From: Candidatus Fermentithermobacillaceae bacterium
Lineage (GTDB): Bacteria > Bacillota > Sulfobacillia > Fermentithermobacillales > Fermentithermobacillaceae
DNA: 64,000 nt
Reading direction: 5' to 3'
Assembly: GCA_012842685.1 (NCBI GenBank)
Contig: DUSI01000004.1
Coordinates: forward strand, 26,443-90,442
Each line of letters begins with the position of its first letter. Position 1 is the first letter of the stretch. The translations under genes were made by a program, and so were the position numbers. The notes beneath the pieces were generated by a model. That model had not been told where the DNA came from. It worked only from the letters and a program-made list of their open reading frames with translations, and did no database searches. This document shows, piece after piece, positions 16,991 through 25,949 of this stretch.

Positions 16991-17017
16991 CCCCCGGCAC
17001 TTATTGTGCGCCGGGGG
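16991..17017 (-). terminator. GC-rich hairpin between tldE and the deacetylase, overlapping its ribosome site
   Basis: CCCCCGGC (16991-16998) pairs perfectly with GCCGGGGG (17010-17017). Read on the minus strand it lies after tldE and is followed by TGTTCTCTTG, so it could terminate the tld transcript. The 3' arm GCCGGGGG plus the next TG is also the only Shine-Dalgarno-like sequence before the deacetylase TTG start, so the hairpin could mask it in read-through RNA. Confidence 0.5.
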
Positions 17018-17072
17018 TAGAAGTTTAACCCTTCTCGCCTGCTCCCTGAGGCGTAGCCTTCAGGACGCGCGG

Positions 17073-18419
17073 TCAGAACATGGTGCTGCCCGTGAACGAG
17101 AACTCCTTGATCTTCACGCACGGCAGGACCGAGTCGAAAGTGCCCCACCAGTCTCTGGTCAGCCTGGCGGTAGAGGCAATTGCCTCAACGCGGTTAAAGG
17201 CCTCTACCATAGATTCTGTGAAGCGGAGGTTCTTCACCCTGGCCACTATCTGTCCGTCCTCGATGAGGAACGTGCCGTCCCGAGTGGTACCCGTGGCGAC
17301 CACGTTCATCGGCTCGGGGCAGTGAGTGTAGTGGAATCTCGTGACCAGGAGGCCCCGTTTCGTGGAGCGGAGCATCTCCTCTCTCGTGGAGTCGCCCGTC
17401 CCGAAGAACATGTTGGAGGGTCTCGGAACAAAACGGCTACCCCTCATCTCCGACGCATGGCCGGTGGATCTCACCCCGTCCTTGGCCGCCGTCCTCGAGT
17501 CGTACACAAATCCCCGGGCGACGCCGTTCTCGATGAAAACCACCTTCTTCTTGGGCATCCCCTCGGCGTCAAAAGGAACGGCCAGGGAAGCCGGATCAAG
17601 CCCGTCGTCCCAGATGGTCACGTTGTCCCCCATGACTTTTTCGCCGAGGCGCCTGGCCATAAAGCTCCGCCCGTGCTGTTTGGCGTCGGCCCCAAAGGCT
17701 ATCATGCCGAGGAACCTGATTAGGTCCGCCAGGGCGTACTCCTCGAAGATGGTATCGTAGCGCCCCGGAGGAAGCTCTATGGCCTCGGGGAATAAGGTGG
17801 CTTTCCCCAGGGCTTCTTCCGCCACCGCCTGGGGGTCGATATCCCGGACGTCTCTGGTCAGCCGGTCCGCGTACCCGGTGTTATCTCCATCCTGAACGAT
17901 GGTGCGGAAGAAGGCCTCTGTACCCACGTGGTAAGCCCTCACGCCAGTGGTCGAGGCGACGGCCACTTCTCTTACCCCCGTCGAATACGTACCCGAGGCC
18001 TGAAGGCCTCTCGCCTTGGCCGCATCGATGACCACGGCGCAGGCCTCGGCACGGTCTCTGGGCTTCAGGTTGGCCGTCGCGGGGATGTAACAGTTTATCT
18101 CCTGGACAGGTTCGGGCTTGGGAAGCCCGGGGAACTCCTTCTCCTCGCCCGAGGCTTCCATGCTTTCCACTGCCGCCTGGACGGCCCACCGCAAAGAACC
18201 GTCATCCAAGAGGTTTGTGGAAGCTATCCCCGTGCTCTTTCCCTTGACCACCCTCACGGTGAGGGCCTGGACGTGGCGCCTCAGGTTCTGGTGGATGTGG
18301 TTGTCGTAATACCTGGTAAGGCTCAGGTCCGACGCAGTGAGGGTAACCGAAGCCTCGAATCCTTTGCAAAAGGAAAGGACCTTCTCAAGGACTTTGAGCG
18401 CGTCTTCTTTACCGATCAC
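17073..18419 (-). CDS. tldE: TldE/PmbA-type metallopeptidase subunit (pair 1)
   Basis: A 448-aa member of the TldD/PmbA family (U62), the non-metal-binding partner of the TldD-TldE heterodimer, which degrades unfolded peptides and processes peptides such as antitoxins and modified microcins in other bacteria. Family features are the N-terminal alpha/beta half with Tyr-rich strand TRYYDNHIHQNLRR and the C-terminal beta half with THCPEPMNVVATGTTRDG. It lacks the HExxxH helix of TldD. Starts with ATG overlapping the tldD stop by four bases (ATGA), so the two are translationally coupled. A second, divergent pair is at 52.9-55.6 kb. Confidence 0.93.
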   Translation of the reverse strand: MIGKEDALKVLEKVLSFCKGFEASVTLTASDLSLTRYYDNHIHQNLRRHVQALTVRVVKGKSTGIASTNLLDDGSLRWAVQAAVESMEASGEEKEFPGLPKPEPVQEINCYIPATANLKPRDRAEACAVVIDAAKARGLQASGTYSTGVREVAVASTTGVRAYHVGTEAFFRTIVQDGDNTGYADRLTRDVRDIDPQAVAEEALGKATLFPEAIELPPGRYDTIFEEYALADLIRFLGMIAFGADAKQHGRSFMARRLGEKVMGDNVTIWDDGLDPASLAVPFDAEGMPKKKVVFIENGVARGFVYDSRTAAKDGVRSTGHASEMRGSRFVPRPSNMFFGTGDSTREEMLRSTKRGLLVTRFHYTHCPEPMNVVATGTTRDGTFLIEDGQIVARVKNLRFTESMVEAFNRVEAIASTARLTRDWWGTFDSVLPCVKIKEFSFTGSTMF

Positions 18420-19846
18420 GCGCCGACACCTACCTTTACCTTGCGGAACCGCGCCGGAGCGGCCCCGTGGCCAACGTGAACCACCTGGACCGGTTCACCT
18501 TTGGCGCAGCCGGGGGTACCCCAGATGCGCCATTCGTCCTTTCCGGCGACCGCATCGCAAGAATTCCAGAACTCGGGCGTCATCCCGGTATACGCTGGGT
18601 TTTTCAGCATCTTCCCCAGGGAACCGTCTTTGATCTCATAGGCTATCTCTTGACCGAAGTGGAAGTTCAGCCTCTTGTCGTCCAGGCTCCAGCTCTTGGG
18701 GGTATCGACGAAGATACCTTCCTTGGTATCCTTGATGATCTCGTCCAGGGTCCAGTCGCCTGGCTCAAGGTTTATGTTCGTCATCCTGATGAGAGGGATG
18801 TTCTCCCACCCAACCGCCCTCATCGTCCCGTTTGACTCCTGCCCGAACATGGGGGCGAGCTCCCGGGAGGTAAGGTAGTCGGTGAAGATGCCCTCTCTCA
18901 CTATGTCCACTCGCTGGGCTTCTACGCCTTCATCGTCGAAGCCGAAACTACCAAGCCCACCTGGAAGAGTGGCGTCCGCGACGATGTTCACGCACTCCGA
19001 GCCGTAGCGGAAGCTTCCTTTTTTCTCAGGAGTCAAGAACGACGTCCCGGCAAAGGTGGCTTCCTGGCCTACAACCCTGTCAAGCTCAATCGGGTGCCCA
19101 CAGGATTCGTGGATCTGGAGCGCAACCATCGAGCCGCCCATCACTATGTCCGTAACCCCCGTGGGGCAGACGGGAGCCTTGAGGAGCTCCACGGCTTCTT
19201 GGGCAAGCTTCTCTGCTTGCGCCTTGAGGTCTAGGCTCTCTACGAACTCGAACCCGCCGCCGGCGTAGTCGGCGAAGGACCGGGACTGCACGTCGCCCTC
19301 TCCCCTCGCCATCACCGCAACGGAACCGCCCGAGTGGACGATGGTCTGCTCTATCTCCCTGCCATCGGTGGACATGAACTGCTTTTCTTCCCGGTAGCTC
19401 ATTATGGTCGCGGTGGCCCGGAAGACTCCCGGGATCTCTTTCGCCGCCTTCACCACATCGGTGAGAAACTCCACCTTCTCCTCGGGCTTCACCGAGAACG
19501 GATCCACCTTGCAGGGCGTCTGCCACCTCGCCCGTTTGGGCTCGAGAGGCGTAAGCGAGACGCCGTCCCCTTTCTTCCTGAGCGCCGAGGCGTACGCGAT
19601 CTTCACCGCCTCGTCAGCCGTCTTCTCCAGACTCCTGGGGTCAATGTAAGGGGTCGCGGCGAACCCCCATGCTCCGTCCACGAGCACGCGGAGGCCGAGG
19701 CCGGTGCTCCTCGACACCGAGACCTCGGGCGCACCGTCCGTGCTCACCGATATGGGCTCCTGGGTTATGGAGACGTACCGGGCGTCGGCATATTCGGCGC
19801 CCAGCTTCTGGGCTAATCCCAGTATCCGGTTGAGCTCGGCAAGCAA
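18416..19846 (-). CDS. tldD: TldD-type metalloprotease (pair 1)
   Basis: The catalytic subunit of TldD-TldE, 476 aa. The zinc-binding helix is HESCGH within MVALQIHESCGHPIELDR at mid-protein, fitting HExxxH with the later Cys ligand near the C-terminus (region TPGCAKGEP). The N-terminal half contains the TGLGLRVLVDGAWGFAAT strand pair typical of the family. TTG start with GGAGGGAG upstream. First gene of a tldD-tldE unit; the gene upstream on the same strand is an M42 peptidase 25 bp away, suggesting a long peptidase operon from about 22.9 to 17.1 kb. Confidence 0.95.
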   Translation of the reverse strand: MLAELNRILGLAQKLGAEYADARYVSITQEPISVSTDGAPEVSVSRSTGLGLRVLVDGAWGFAATPYIDPRSLEKTADEAVKIAYASALRKKGDGVSLTPLEPKRARWQTPCKVDPFSVKPEEKVEFLTDVVKAAKEIPGVFRATATIMSYREEKQFMSTDGREIEQTIVHSGGSVAVMARGEGDVQSRSFADYAGGGFEFVESLDLKAQAEKLAQEAVELLKAPVCPTGVTDIVMGGSMVALQIHESCGHPIELDRVVGQEATFAGTSFLTPEKKGSFRYGSECVNIVADATLPGGLGSFGFDDEGVEAQRVDIVREGIFTDYLTSRELAPMFGQESNGTMRAVGWENIPLIRMTNINLEPGDWTLDEIIKDTKEGIFVDTPKSWSLDDKRLNFHFGQEIAYEIKDGSLGKMLKNPAYTGMTPEFWNSCDAVAGKDEWRIWGTPGCAKGEPVQVVHVGHGAAPARFRKVKVGVGA

Positions 19847-19871
19847 CTGCGGCTCCCTCCTACGGCTTTCT

Positions 19872-20864
19872 CTAGAACTCTAGCGGGCTCTCGCAGAGGG
19901 CCTTGGCCAGGAGCACGCACGCCTCCACGTCTTCCATGTCTACCATCTCGCAGGGGCTGTGGATGTAGCGGCACGGGATGGATATGCACCCGGCGGGGAT
20001 GCCGGCCTTGGTGAGCTGTATCGCCGAAGTATCTGTGCCGCCGGCCTCGAGCACCTCCATCTGGTACTTGATCCCCTTCTCCTTGGCGATCTTCACCATG
20101 TAATTCCTGAGACCCGGGTGGGTTATCACGCTCGAGTCTTTCACCTTAATGGCGGCGCCGCCGCCGAGGGAGACTTCCATGGGCCTCGCCTTGGGAGTAT
20201 CGCCCGTCCTGGTCACATCGAAGGCGATCCCAACGTCGGGAGTGATGCCGTAGGCTGCCGCCCGGGCTCCCCTAAGACCCACCTCTTCCTGGGCAGCGAA
20301 GACTGCGTATACGTCGTGGGGCGAGTTCTCAAGCCTCCTCAGGACCTCTATTATCACGGCGCAAGCCACGCGGGCGTCCATGGCCTTGGCGACGACTCTA
20401 TCCCCCAGGTCCGCAAAGGGCTGGAAGAAGGCACAAGAATCGCCCACGTTCACCTTCTTGGCGGCTTCTTCTTTGTTCTTGGCACCGATATCTATGAAGA
20501 GTTTCTCGAGCTTGAGGTCCTTGGGGTCGTCCAACCGTTCGGAACCGATCACTCCCATGGTCCCGTTCTCGAAGTAGACCCGCTGGCCAAGGGCGACGAT
20601 GGGGACCACCCCGCCGATGTTGCCGAAACGGACGAACCCCTTATCGTCTATGTGAGTGACCATGAGCCCTATCTCGTCCATGTGGGCGTCAAGGAGCACT
20701 TTCTTGCCGCCCTTGCCTTTCTTGAGGGCTATGAGGTTCCCCAGGGCATCGACTGAAATCTCATCTACATAAGGTTCGACTTCCTTGCGTATCACTTCCC
20801 GGACCGAATCTTCGGCCCCCGACGGCCCAAAAGCCTCAGTGACCTTCTTTATCAGATCCTTCAC
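19872..20864 (-). CDS. M42 family aminopeptidase (copy 1 of 3)
   Basis: A 330-aa cobalt/zinc-dependent tetrahedral aminopeptidase of the TET/FrvX/YsdC type. Metal and catalytic motifs: DAHMDEIGLMV near residue 60, AMDARVACAV (Asp bridging ligand), AAQEEVGLRGA (general base Glu and ligand), AFDVTRTGD and the C-terminal PCRYIHSP His. GTG start overlapping the previous gene's stop (GTGA), so coupled to copy 2. These enzymes trim short peptides in the cytosol as dodecamers. Which N-terminal residues are preferred cannot be read from the sequence. Confidence 0.94.
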   Translation of the reverse strand: MKDLIKKVTEAFGPSGAEDSVREVIRKEVEPYVDEISVDALGNLIALKKGKGGKKVLLDAHMDEIGLMVTHIDDKGFVRFGNIGGVVPIVALGQRVYFENGTMGVIGSERLDDPKDLKLEKLFIDIGAKNKEEAAKKVNVGDSCAFFQPFADLGDRVVAKAMDARVACAVIIEVLRRLENSPHDVYAVFAAQEEVGLRGARAAAYGITPDVGIAFDVTRTGDTPKARPMEVSLGGGAAIKVKDSSVITHPGLRNYMVKIAKEKGIKYQMEVLEAGGTDTSAIQLTKAGIPAGCISIPCRYIHSPCEMVDMEDVEACVLLAKALCESPLEF

Positions 20865-21877
20865 GGTCTGAAACCTCCTTCAACACTCCTAAGGAATAGG
20901 ACCAAGATGTCTCTGGCAGCTTTCATGTCGGACATGGAAGCAAGGGCAAAGGGCGTGTGTATGTACCTGCACGGGACCGAGATGGATGCCACGGGACATC
21001 CCGCCCTGGCCGCCTGGATGGCACCCGCGTCGTTCCCGCCGGATGTGGCTTCCCTGTACTGGACGGGGATATTGTGCTCCTTCGCCAGCTTCATGATCTG
21101 TGCGACCATCTTCCTGGAAGGTATGGAGCCCCTGTCCATGACCGAGATGGCCGCGCCGTGGCCGATCCTCGTTGCGTAGGCCTCCTTATCCGCCAGGGGG
21201 ATATCCGCGCAGACGGTGCCCTCAAGTGCTATGCCCATGTCTGGACCTACCCTGTAGGCGGCCACCCTTGCGCCGCGGGTACCGATCTCCTCTTGGGCCG
21301 CAAATACCGCGTACAGCTGGATGCCCGTCCATTCTTCTTTCAGGATATCCAGGAGGATAGCGCATCCGACCCTGTCATCCAGGGCCTTGGCCTTCACGAT
21401 GCCGGGCGAAAGCTCTTCAAACTGGGTGTCGAAAACGGCGTAGTCGCCGACTTTCACCTTCTTCTCGGCCTCTTCTCTTGACTTGGCCCCAATATCGATA
21501 AACAGCTGGTCGGGAGGTATTATGTTCTCTCTTTCTTTGGGATCCTGGAGGTGGATCGCCTTCGCGCCGATCACGCCGGGTACCTTGTCTTTCCCGATGA
21601 GGACCCTTTTCGAGACCATGACCGACGGCGGGACCCCTATGGCCCTGAAGCGAAGGAAACCGTTCTTCTCTATGTGGACTATCATGAACCCGACTTCGTC
21701 CATGTGGGCGTCTACGAGAACCTTCGGACCTTTGTCGCCCTTCTTGGCGATCACGTTCCCTAAGACATCGGTCTCAAAAGGCACGCCCATAGACTCGAGC
21801 TCTTTCATTATCGCGTTACGGACTTCGGTCTCGCACCCGGACACGCCCGCCAAAGAGGTAAGTTCCCTCAGTTCCAT
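20861..21877 (-). CDS. M42 family aminopeptidase (copy 2 of 3)
   Basis: A 338-aa paralogue of its two neighbours. Motifs: DAHMDEVGFMI, KALDDRVGCAIL, AAQEEIGTRGARV, MGIALEGTV and VPCRYIHTPF, so the dinuclear site looks complete. ATG start at 21877, inside the last codons of copy 3. Two M42 enzymes with different specificities can form mixed TET particles in archaea. Here the tight overlaps of three copies make co-synthesis certain and co-assembly possible. The copies differ clearly in sequence, so the duplication is old. Confidence 0.94.
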   Translation of the reverse strand: MELRELTSLAGVSGCETEVRNAIMKELESMGVPFETDVLGNVIAKKGDKGPKVLVDAHMDEVGFMIVHIEKNGFLRFRAIGVPPSVMVSKRVLIGKDKVPGVIGAKAIHLQDPKERENIIPPDQLFIDIGAKSREEAEKKVKVGDYAVFDTQFEELSPGIVKAKALDDRVGCAILLDILKEEWTGIQLYAVFAAQEEIGTRGARVAAYRVGPDMGIALEGTVCADIPLADKEAYATRIGHGAAISVMDRGSIPSRKMVAQIMKLAKEHNIPVQYREATSGGNDAGAIQAARAGCPVASISVPCRYIHTPFALASMSDMKAARDILVLFLRSVEGGFRP

Positions 21878-22950
21878 ACTGTCAACTCCTTCACAAAACG
21901 GCTGTCCACGGAAGCTATGAACGCCGCCAGAAGCCGCCCTGCCTTCTCCACGTCACCCACCGACAAGGTCTCCACCGAGGTGTGCATGTACCTCAGGGGG
22001 ATGGACACGAGACCCGTGGCGACGCCTTCGGCGGTTATCTGGATGCCCCAGGCGTCGGTCCCTGTGGCGGCGGGCGCCGGTTCGGGCTGGGTGGGGATCC
22101 CCAGTTCTTTGGCGGCCTTCATGAGACCCTCATAGACCTTCGGGTGGATGTTTGCCCCTTGGGCTATGGCGGGGCCTTTGCCCAGAGAAGCGGTACGCCA
22201 TTCGGGCACTCCGGGCGTTTCGGCGTGGCAGACGTCTATGGCGATCCCTATGTCCGGACGGATCCCGTAGGCCGACACGATGGCTCCTTTGAGGCCGATC
22301 TCTTCCTGGGTGGTGGCGACGGCGAACACGTCCGCCTGTACCTTGTACTTCCGCAGGTGGTCGAGGGCCACGAGGATCACGGCGACGCCGGCACGGTCAT
22401 CCATGGACTTCCCTGCCAGGACGTCTCCCATGAGCTCTGTGACCTCTCGCTTGAAGGTCACCACGTCGCCGACGGTGACCAGCTCCCTGACTTCTTCTTC
22501 GGGGAGTCCGAGGTCGATGGCGAGATCCCACATCTTCACGGCTTTGTTGGCCTCTTCAGGCGGTGTGAGGTGCGGAGGTTTCACGCCGATGAGGCCTGTC
22601 AGGGGCCGTTTGCCGTAAACGATGACTTCGTGCCCGGGAAGTATGCGCTGGTCCACCCCACCGACCTGGGTGAACCTCAGGAAGCCTCCTTCCTCGATCT
22701 TGGTGACCATGAGGCCGATCTCGTCATTGTGGCCGGCCAGCATGATCTTGGGCCTTTCGCCTTCACCTTCGCCTTTCCTGTAGCCGATGACATTTCCCAG
22801 AGTATCACACCGGATCTCGTCGACGAGCCCTTTCATGGCCTCTTCGACCACGGCCTTCGCGTTCATGAATTCATGGCCGGAGATGCCATGGCCCATCGAC
22901 GCCTTCTTGAGGAACTCTTTCGCGCAAAAGCTCAGATCTGACACCTCCAA
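21868..22950 (-). CDS. M42 family aminopeptidase (copy 3 of 3)
   Basis: About 360 aa with motifs AGHNDEIGLMV, SMDDRAGVAVIL, TTQEEIGLKGAIV, GIAIDVCHA and PLRYMHTSVET, again a complete dinuclear site. The frame stays open to 23127, but that part is Arg/Gly rich and not homologous. The correct start is unclear. A strong GGAGG sits at 22949-22945. The only start-like codon at good distance behind it is a CTG at 22935; TTG at 22950 and GTG at 22944 lie on top of the site. I give the TTG. First gene of the M42-M42-M42-tldD-tldE series. Confidence 0.9.
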   Translation of the reverse strand: MEVSDLSFCAKEFLKKASMGHGISGHEFMNAKAVVEEAMKGLVDEIRCDTLGNVIGYRKGEGEGERPKIMLAGHNDEIGLMVTKIEEGGFLRFTQVGGVDQRILPGHEVIVYGKRPLTGLIGVKPPHLTPPEEANKAVKMWDLAIDLGLPEEEVRELVTVGDVVTFKREVTELMGDVLAGKSMDDRAGVAVILVALDHLRKYKVQADVFAVATTQEEIGLKGAIVSAYGIRPDIGIAIDVCHAETPGVPEWRTASLGKGPAIAQGANIHPKVYEGLMKAAKELGIPTQPEPAPAATGTDAWGIQITAEGVATGLVSIPLRYMHTSVETLSVGDVEKAGRLLAAFIASVDSRFVKELTVWN

Positions 22951-23048
22951 TACTTGTGAAGGTTTCTTGGGGACGTCCTGAACTATTCTTTGGCAGCACG
23001 AAATAGTCCTGCCGAATGGACCGGAATTGGAGAATCGTGGTAATAGGT

Positions 23049-24401
23049 CTAGCCGGCCAGCACCACCGGCACCCCCGTCTCTTGGGTGAACACGCGGTAG
23101 TGGACGCCCTCGAGATCCCGGCCCCAAGCGTCAAAGGCCCGGGCCGGAAGGGTAACTGTGTGGGGCTTGCCGTGCCTCACCGTCCTCTTGTAGGCGGCGA
23201 GGAAATCCCTCACCGTCAGGAGCCCCGCAACCTGGATGTTGCCGCCGAAGAAATAGGAACGCACCGCCACGACGCGGGCTTCCAGGCCCCTCCTCGCGAG
23301 GGCCACCTCGACAAGGCTCTTCGCGGGCTTCGAGGTGAGCACCAAGACGTCGTGCCCCCTCAGGATCCCCGAGGCGCGTTCCCAGGAAAAATACTCGCGG
23401 GGGTCTAGGTCGTCGTACATGATGAACCCAGGAGGCGAGGCTTTCCTCTTGTGGAGCTTGTATTCGATGTGCCCTTCCCTGAGCACGGTCACGACGGGGT
23501 TTTCGGCCTCGTAGGCCTTCTGGAAGGCGTCTCTCCTGGAGAAAACATCTCTTCCCGCTACCTTGATTACCACGTCGCCCGGAAGTATCCCGGCTTTCGC
23601 CGCGGGAGAGCCGGGGAGTACGTACTCCACCCTCGCATCCAGGTCAGAAAGCTCGGGTGGGTCGGCGAGGACAGGTATCTTCTCGCGGGCGGAGAGCTCC
23701 ACCGCCATTTCCCTCAGCTCCTCCCACGTACCCTCGGGCATCATTTTGTAGAGTGGGTGGCGGCGGGAAAACCCGGGAAGAAGCAACCGGACCGTGGTAG
23801 CGCCGGAGTGCTTGAGGAACTTCACCGATTCCCGTATGTCGGGATATCCGGTGAGGAAGGGAAGCGCAACGATGCTCCCGTCGAACTCCACTTTCCCCTT
23901 CAAAGAGCTGATTGCCGCCAGGGTTCTCTGGGGATCTCGGTCACCCATGATCTCCCTCCGCTTGGACACGGTGTTCAGGGAGACCGTCAGCTTCACTTGG
24001 GCCTCAGACATGAGCTCCACCAGCTCGGGCGTGAGGAGCATCCCGTTGGTGGTGACCTTGATGACCCGGTCCGGGTATGCCCTCCTGACGTTGCGCACTA
24101 TGTGCGCGAAGTCCGGATGGCAAAGGGGTTCGCCTTCGTTGATCCTCGTGACCGACTCGCCGATCACGATAGGGCCGGGCGCAGGGCTAAGCCACGGAAG
24201 CGATTCTTTCACCTCGTCCAGGCTGCGCCTCCCGATGTTCAGGACTTCGCAAGACGGTGGGTTAAACCTGTTGGAACAGAAGACGCAGTGGGACGTACAC
24301 TCCGACGTTATGGGAAGTATCCCGCGTTTCTGCGCCTCGTAGAGAAGGGCTTCCAAAGAGGGAGTATCTGTCCTGGGCAGTCTCTTCCGGCTCAAGTTCA
24401 A
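23049..24401 (-). CDS. Radical SAM protein with PDZ and DUF512-like C-terminus
   Basis: About 450 aa. Residues 35-42 carry the radical SAM motif C35-TSH-C-VF-C42, preceded by GILPITSE and followed by a TIM-barrel-like region (VIKVTTNGMLLTPEL, VKLTVSLNT). A PDZ domain follows (VLPGSPAAKAGILPGDVVIKVAGRDV, with the GD carboxylate-loop region), then a DUF512-like part with SYFFGGNIQVAGLLTVRDFL. The standard DUF512 family starts with PDZ; here the radical SAM core comes first. TTG start after AAAGG, just beyond the tsaD stop; a GTG at 24434 would overlap tsaD. No substrate can be assigned. Confidence 0.8.
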   Translation of the reverse strand: MNLSRKRLPRTDTPSLEALLYEAQKRGILPITSECTSHCVFCSNRFNPPSCEVLNIGRRSLDEVKESLPWLSPAPGPIVIGESVTRINEGEPLCHPDFAHIVRNVRRAYPDRVIKVTTNGMLLTPELVELMSEAQVKLTVSLNTVSKRREIMGDRDPQRTLAAISSLKGKVEFDGSIVALPFLTGYPDIRESVKFLKHSGATTVRLLLPGFSRRHPLYKMMPEGTWEELREMAVELSAREKIPVLADPPELSDLDARVEYVLPGSPAAKAGILPGDVVIKVAGRDVFSRRDAFQKAYEAENPVVTVLREGHIEYKLHKRKASPPGFIMYDDLDPREYFSWERASGILRGHDVLVLTSKPAKSLVEVALARRGLEARVVAVRSYFFGGNIQVAGLLTVRDFLAAYKRTVRHGKPHTVTLPARAFDAWGRDLEGVHYRVFTQETGVPVVLAG

Positions 24402-24412
24402 AGCAACCTTTC

Positions 24413-25432
24413 TTACGATGATGTGCGGGCCCACGAACTCAGCGGCAGACTCGCTTCCGCGCTAAGGTCAGGGCCAGACACCACCCCTGCCTTGAGGCGG
24501 AAGTAACCTGCCGAAGCGATCATGGCGCCGTTGTCGGTGCAATACTCCCTGGGAGGGACATAGAGGGGGACCCCCACCTTGGCCGCGAGTTTCTCCGCCT
24601 CTCTCCTCAGGAGGCTGTTGGCCGCCACTCCGCCGGAGATCGCGAAGGCCCTGGCGCCCGTCTCGACCAATATCTCGGGCACGTGGTAGAGGAGGTCTCT
24701 CACGATCGCCTTCCTGAGCCCAGCGGCGATATCCCTCACGGTCTCCTGGGAATGCCCGCGCTTCTCCAGCTCCTGCAGGGCCCTGGTCTTCGTGCCGCTG
24801 AAGCTGAAGCCGTACTTGTGCCCGCGGATCTTCGGCCTCGTGAACTTCACTTCGTCTTCGTTTCCCAGCTCTGCGGCCTTGTCCAGATATGGCCCTCCGG
24901 GGTACGGCAGCCCGAGCTCCCTTGCTACCTTGTCGAACACCTCGCCGGCCGCGTCGTCCACAGTCTCGCCCAGCACGACGTAGTCCCCGTGTCCACGCAT
25001 GAGGATGAGGTCGGAATGGCCTCCCGACACAACGAGGTTCAGGAGCGGGAAAGGAGGCGGGTCTTCTCTCAGGAAATTGGCGGCTATGTGCCCTTCCAGG
25101 TGGTGGACTCCCGCGAGTGGCACCCCCAGGCCGTAGGCCAGGCTCTTCCCGTAGCTCACTCCCACGAGGAGGGAACCCAGAAGGCCGGGGCCGTAGGTCA
25201 CGGCGACCGCGTCCAGATCGGCGAGGGCAATGCCTGCCCGCTCGAGACACTCCTCGACCACGGGGATCATCATCTCCATGTGCCTCCGGGAAGCTATCTC
25301 GGGCACAACCCCTCCGAACCTGGCGTGCAGGTCTACCTGGGAAGACACTACGTTTGAGAGAACCCTGTGCCCGTCCTCGACGACGGCGCAGGAGGTATCA
25401 TCGCAGGAAGTATCAATGCCAAGGATCCTCAA
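24413..25432 (-). CDS. tsaD: tRNA N6-adenosine threonylcarbamoyltransferase TsaD
   Basis: A 339-aa ASKHA-fold enzyme that transfers threonylcarbamoyl to A37 of ANN-decoding tRNAs (t6A). Motifs: LGIDTSCDDTSCAVV at the N-terminus, the metal-binding HHLEGH (family HxExH), VSGGHSDL, PYPGGPYLDKAA, FSFSGTKT and SGGVAANSLLR. TTG start. It closes the cluster tsaE-tsaB-rimI-tsaD, which holds three of the four bacterial t6A enzymes (tsaC is not in the window). Confidence 0.97.
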   Translation of the reverse strand: MRILGIDTSCDDTSCAVVEDGHRVLSNVVSSQVDLHARFGGVVPEIASRRHMEMMIPVVEECLERAGIALADLDAVAVTYGPGLLGSLLVGVSYGKSLAYGLGVPLAGVHHLEGHIAANFLREDPPPFPLLNLVVSGGHSDLILMRGHGDYVVLGETVDDAAGEVFDKVARELGLPYPGGPYLDKAAELGNEDEVKFTRPKIRGHKYGFSFSGTKTRALQELEKRGHSQETVRDIAAGLRKAIVRDLLYHVPEILVETGARAFAISGGVAANSLLRREAEKLAAKVGVPLYVPPREYCTDNGAMIASAGYFRLKAGVVSGPDLSAEASLPLSSWARTSS

Positions 25433-25436
25433 GAGG

Positions 25437-25949
25437 CTACACCATCCACTTGATCCTCTCGGCCTCCGGTTTTTGCGGGCCTAAGTCGTCTTTCCACATT
25501 ATGATTGCATCTTCATTTGTATCGGTATAGTACCCTTTCCTTATGCCCCTCTCGGCAAACCCCAGCTTCTTGTAGAGGTTTTGGGCGGTTACGTTGGAAA
25601 CGCGCACTTCCAGGGTCATCCGCGTCGCCCCGAACTCCCGGGCCTTTTCGAACATGGTCTCCAGCATGTGCTGTCCGATCCCCATCCGCCTGTAATCGGG
25701 ATCGACCGCGATGTTGGTTATATGGGCCTCTTCAAGGATGACCCACATCCCGACATAGCCCACTATCAGGTCATCGAGTTTCGCGACGTAGTAGTGGGCG
25801 TAGGTGTTGTCTGTAAGTTCGCATACAAAAGCCCCCCTCGACCAGGGATTCCCGTAAGACCGGGACTCGATTTCAAGCACGCGGTCTAGATCTTTCAGGG
25901 TCATCGGTTCGATCTTTATGTCTCTTACGCTAGAGCTCCCGCTTTTCAT
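25437..25949 (-). CDS. rimI: Ribosomal-protein-alanine N-acetyltransferase RimI
   Basis: A 170-aa GNAT acetyltransferase. The acetyl-CoA loop is DPDYRRMGIGQHML (family Q/RxxGxG/A); IEPMTLKDLDRVLEIE and SYGNPWSRGAFVCEL are typical RimI N-terminal segments, and NVTAQNLYKKLGFAERGIRKGYY is the C-terminal signature. In other bacteria RimI acetylates the N-terminus of ribosomal protein S18. The gene lies between tsaB and tsaD, overlapping the 3' end of tsaB by 20 bp, the usual Firmicutes arrangement. An extra 12 or so residues at the C-terminus contain GPQKPEAERIKW. Confidence 0.94.
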   Translation of the reverse strand: MKSGSSSVRDIKIEPMTLKDLDRVLEIESRSYGNPWSRGAFVCELTDNTYAHYYVAKLDDLIVGYVGMWVILEEAHITNIAVDPDYRRMGIGQHMLETMFEKAREFGATRMTLEVRVSNVTAQNLYKKLGFAERGIRKGYYTDTNEDAIIMWKDDLGPQKPEAERIKWMV

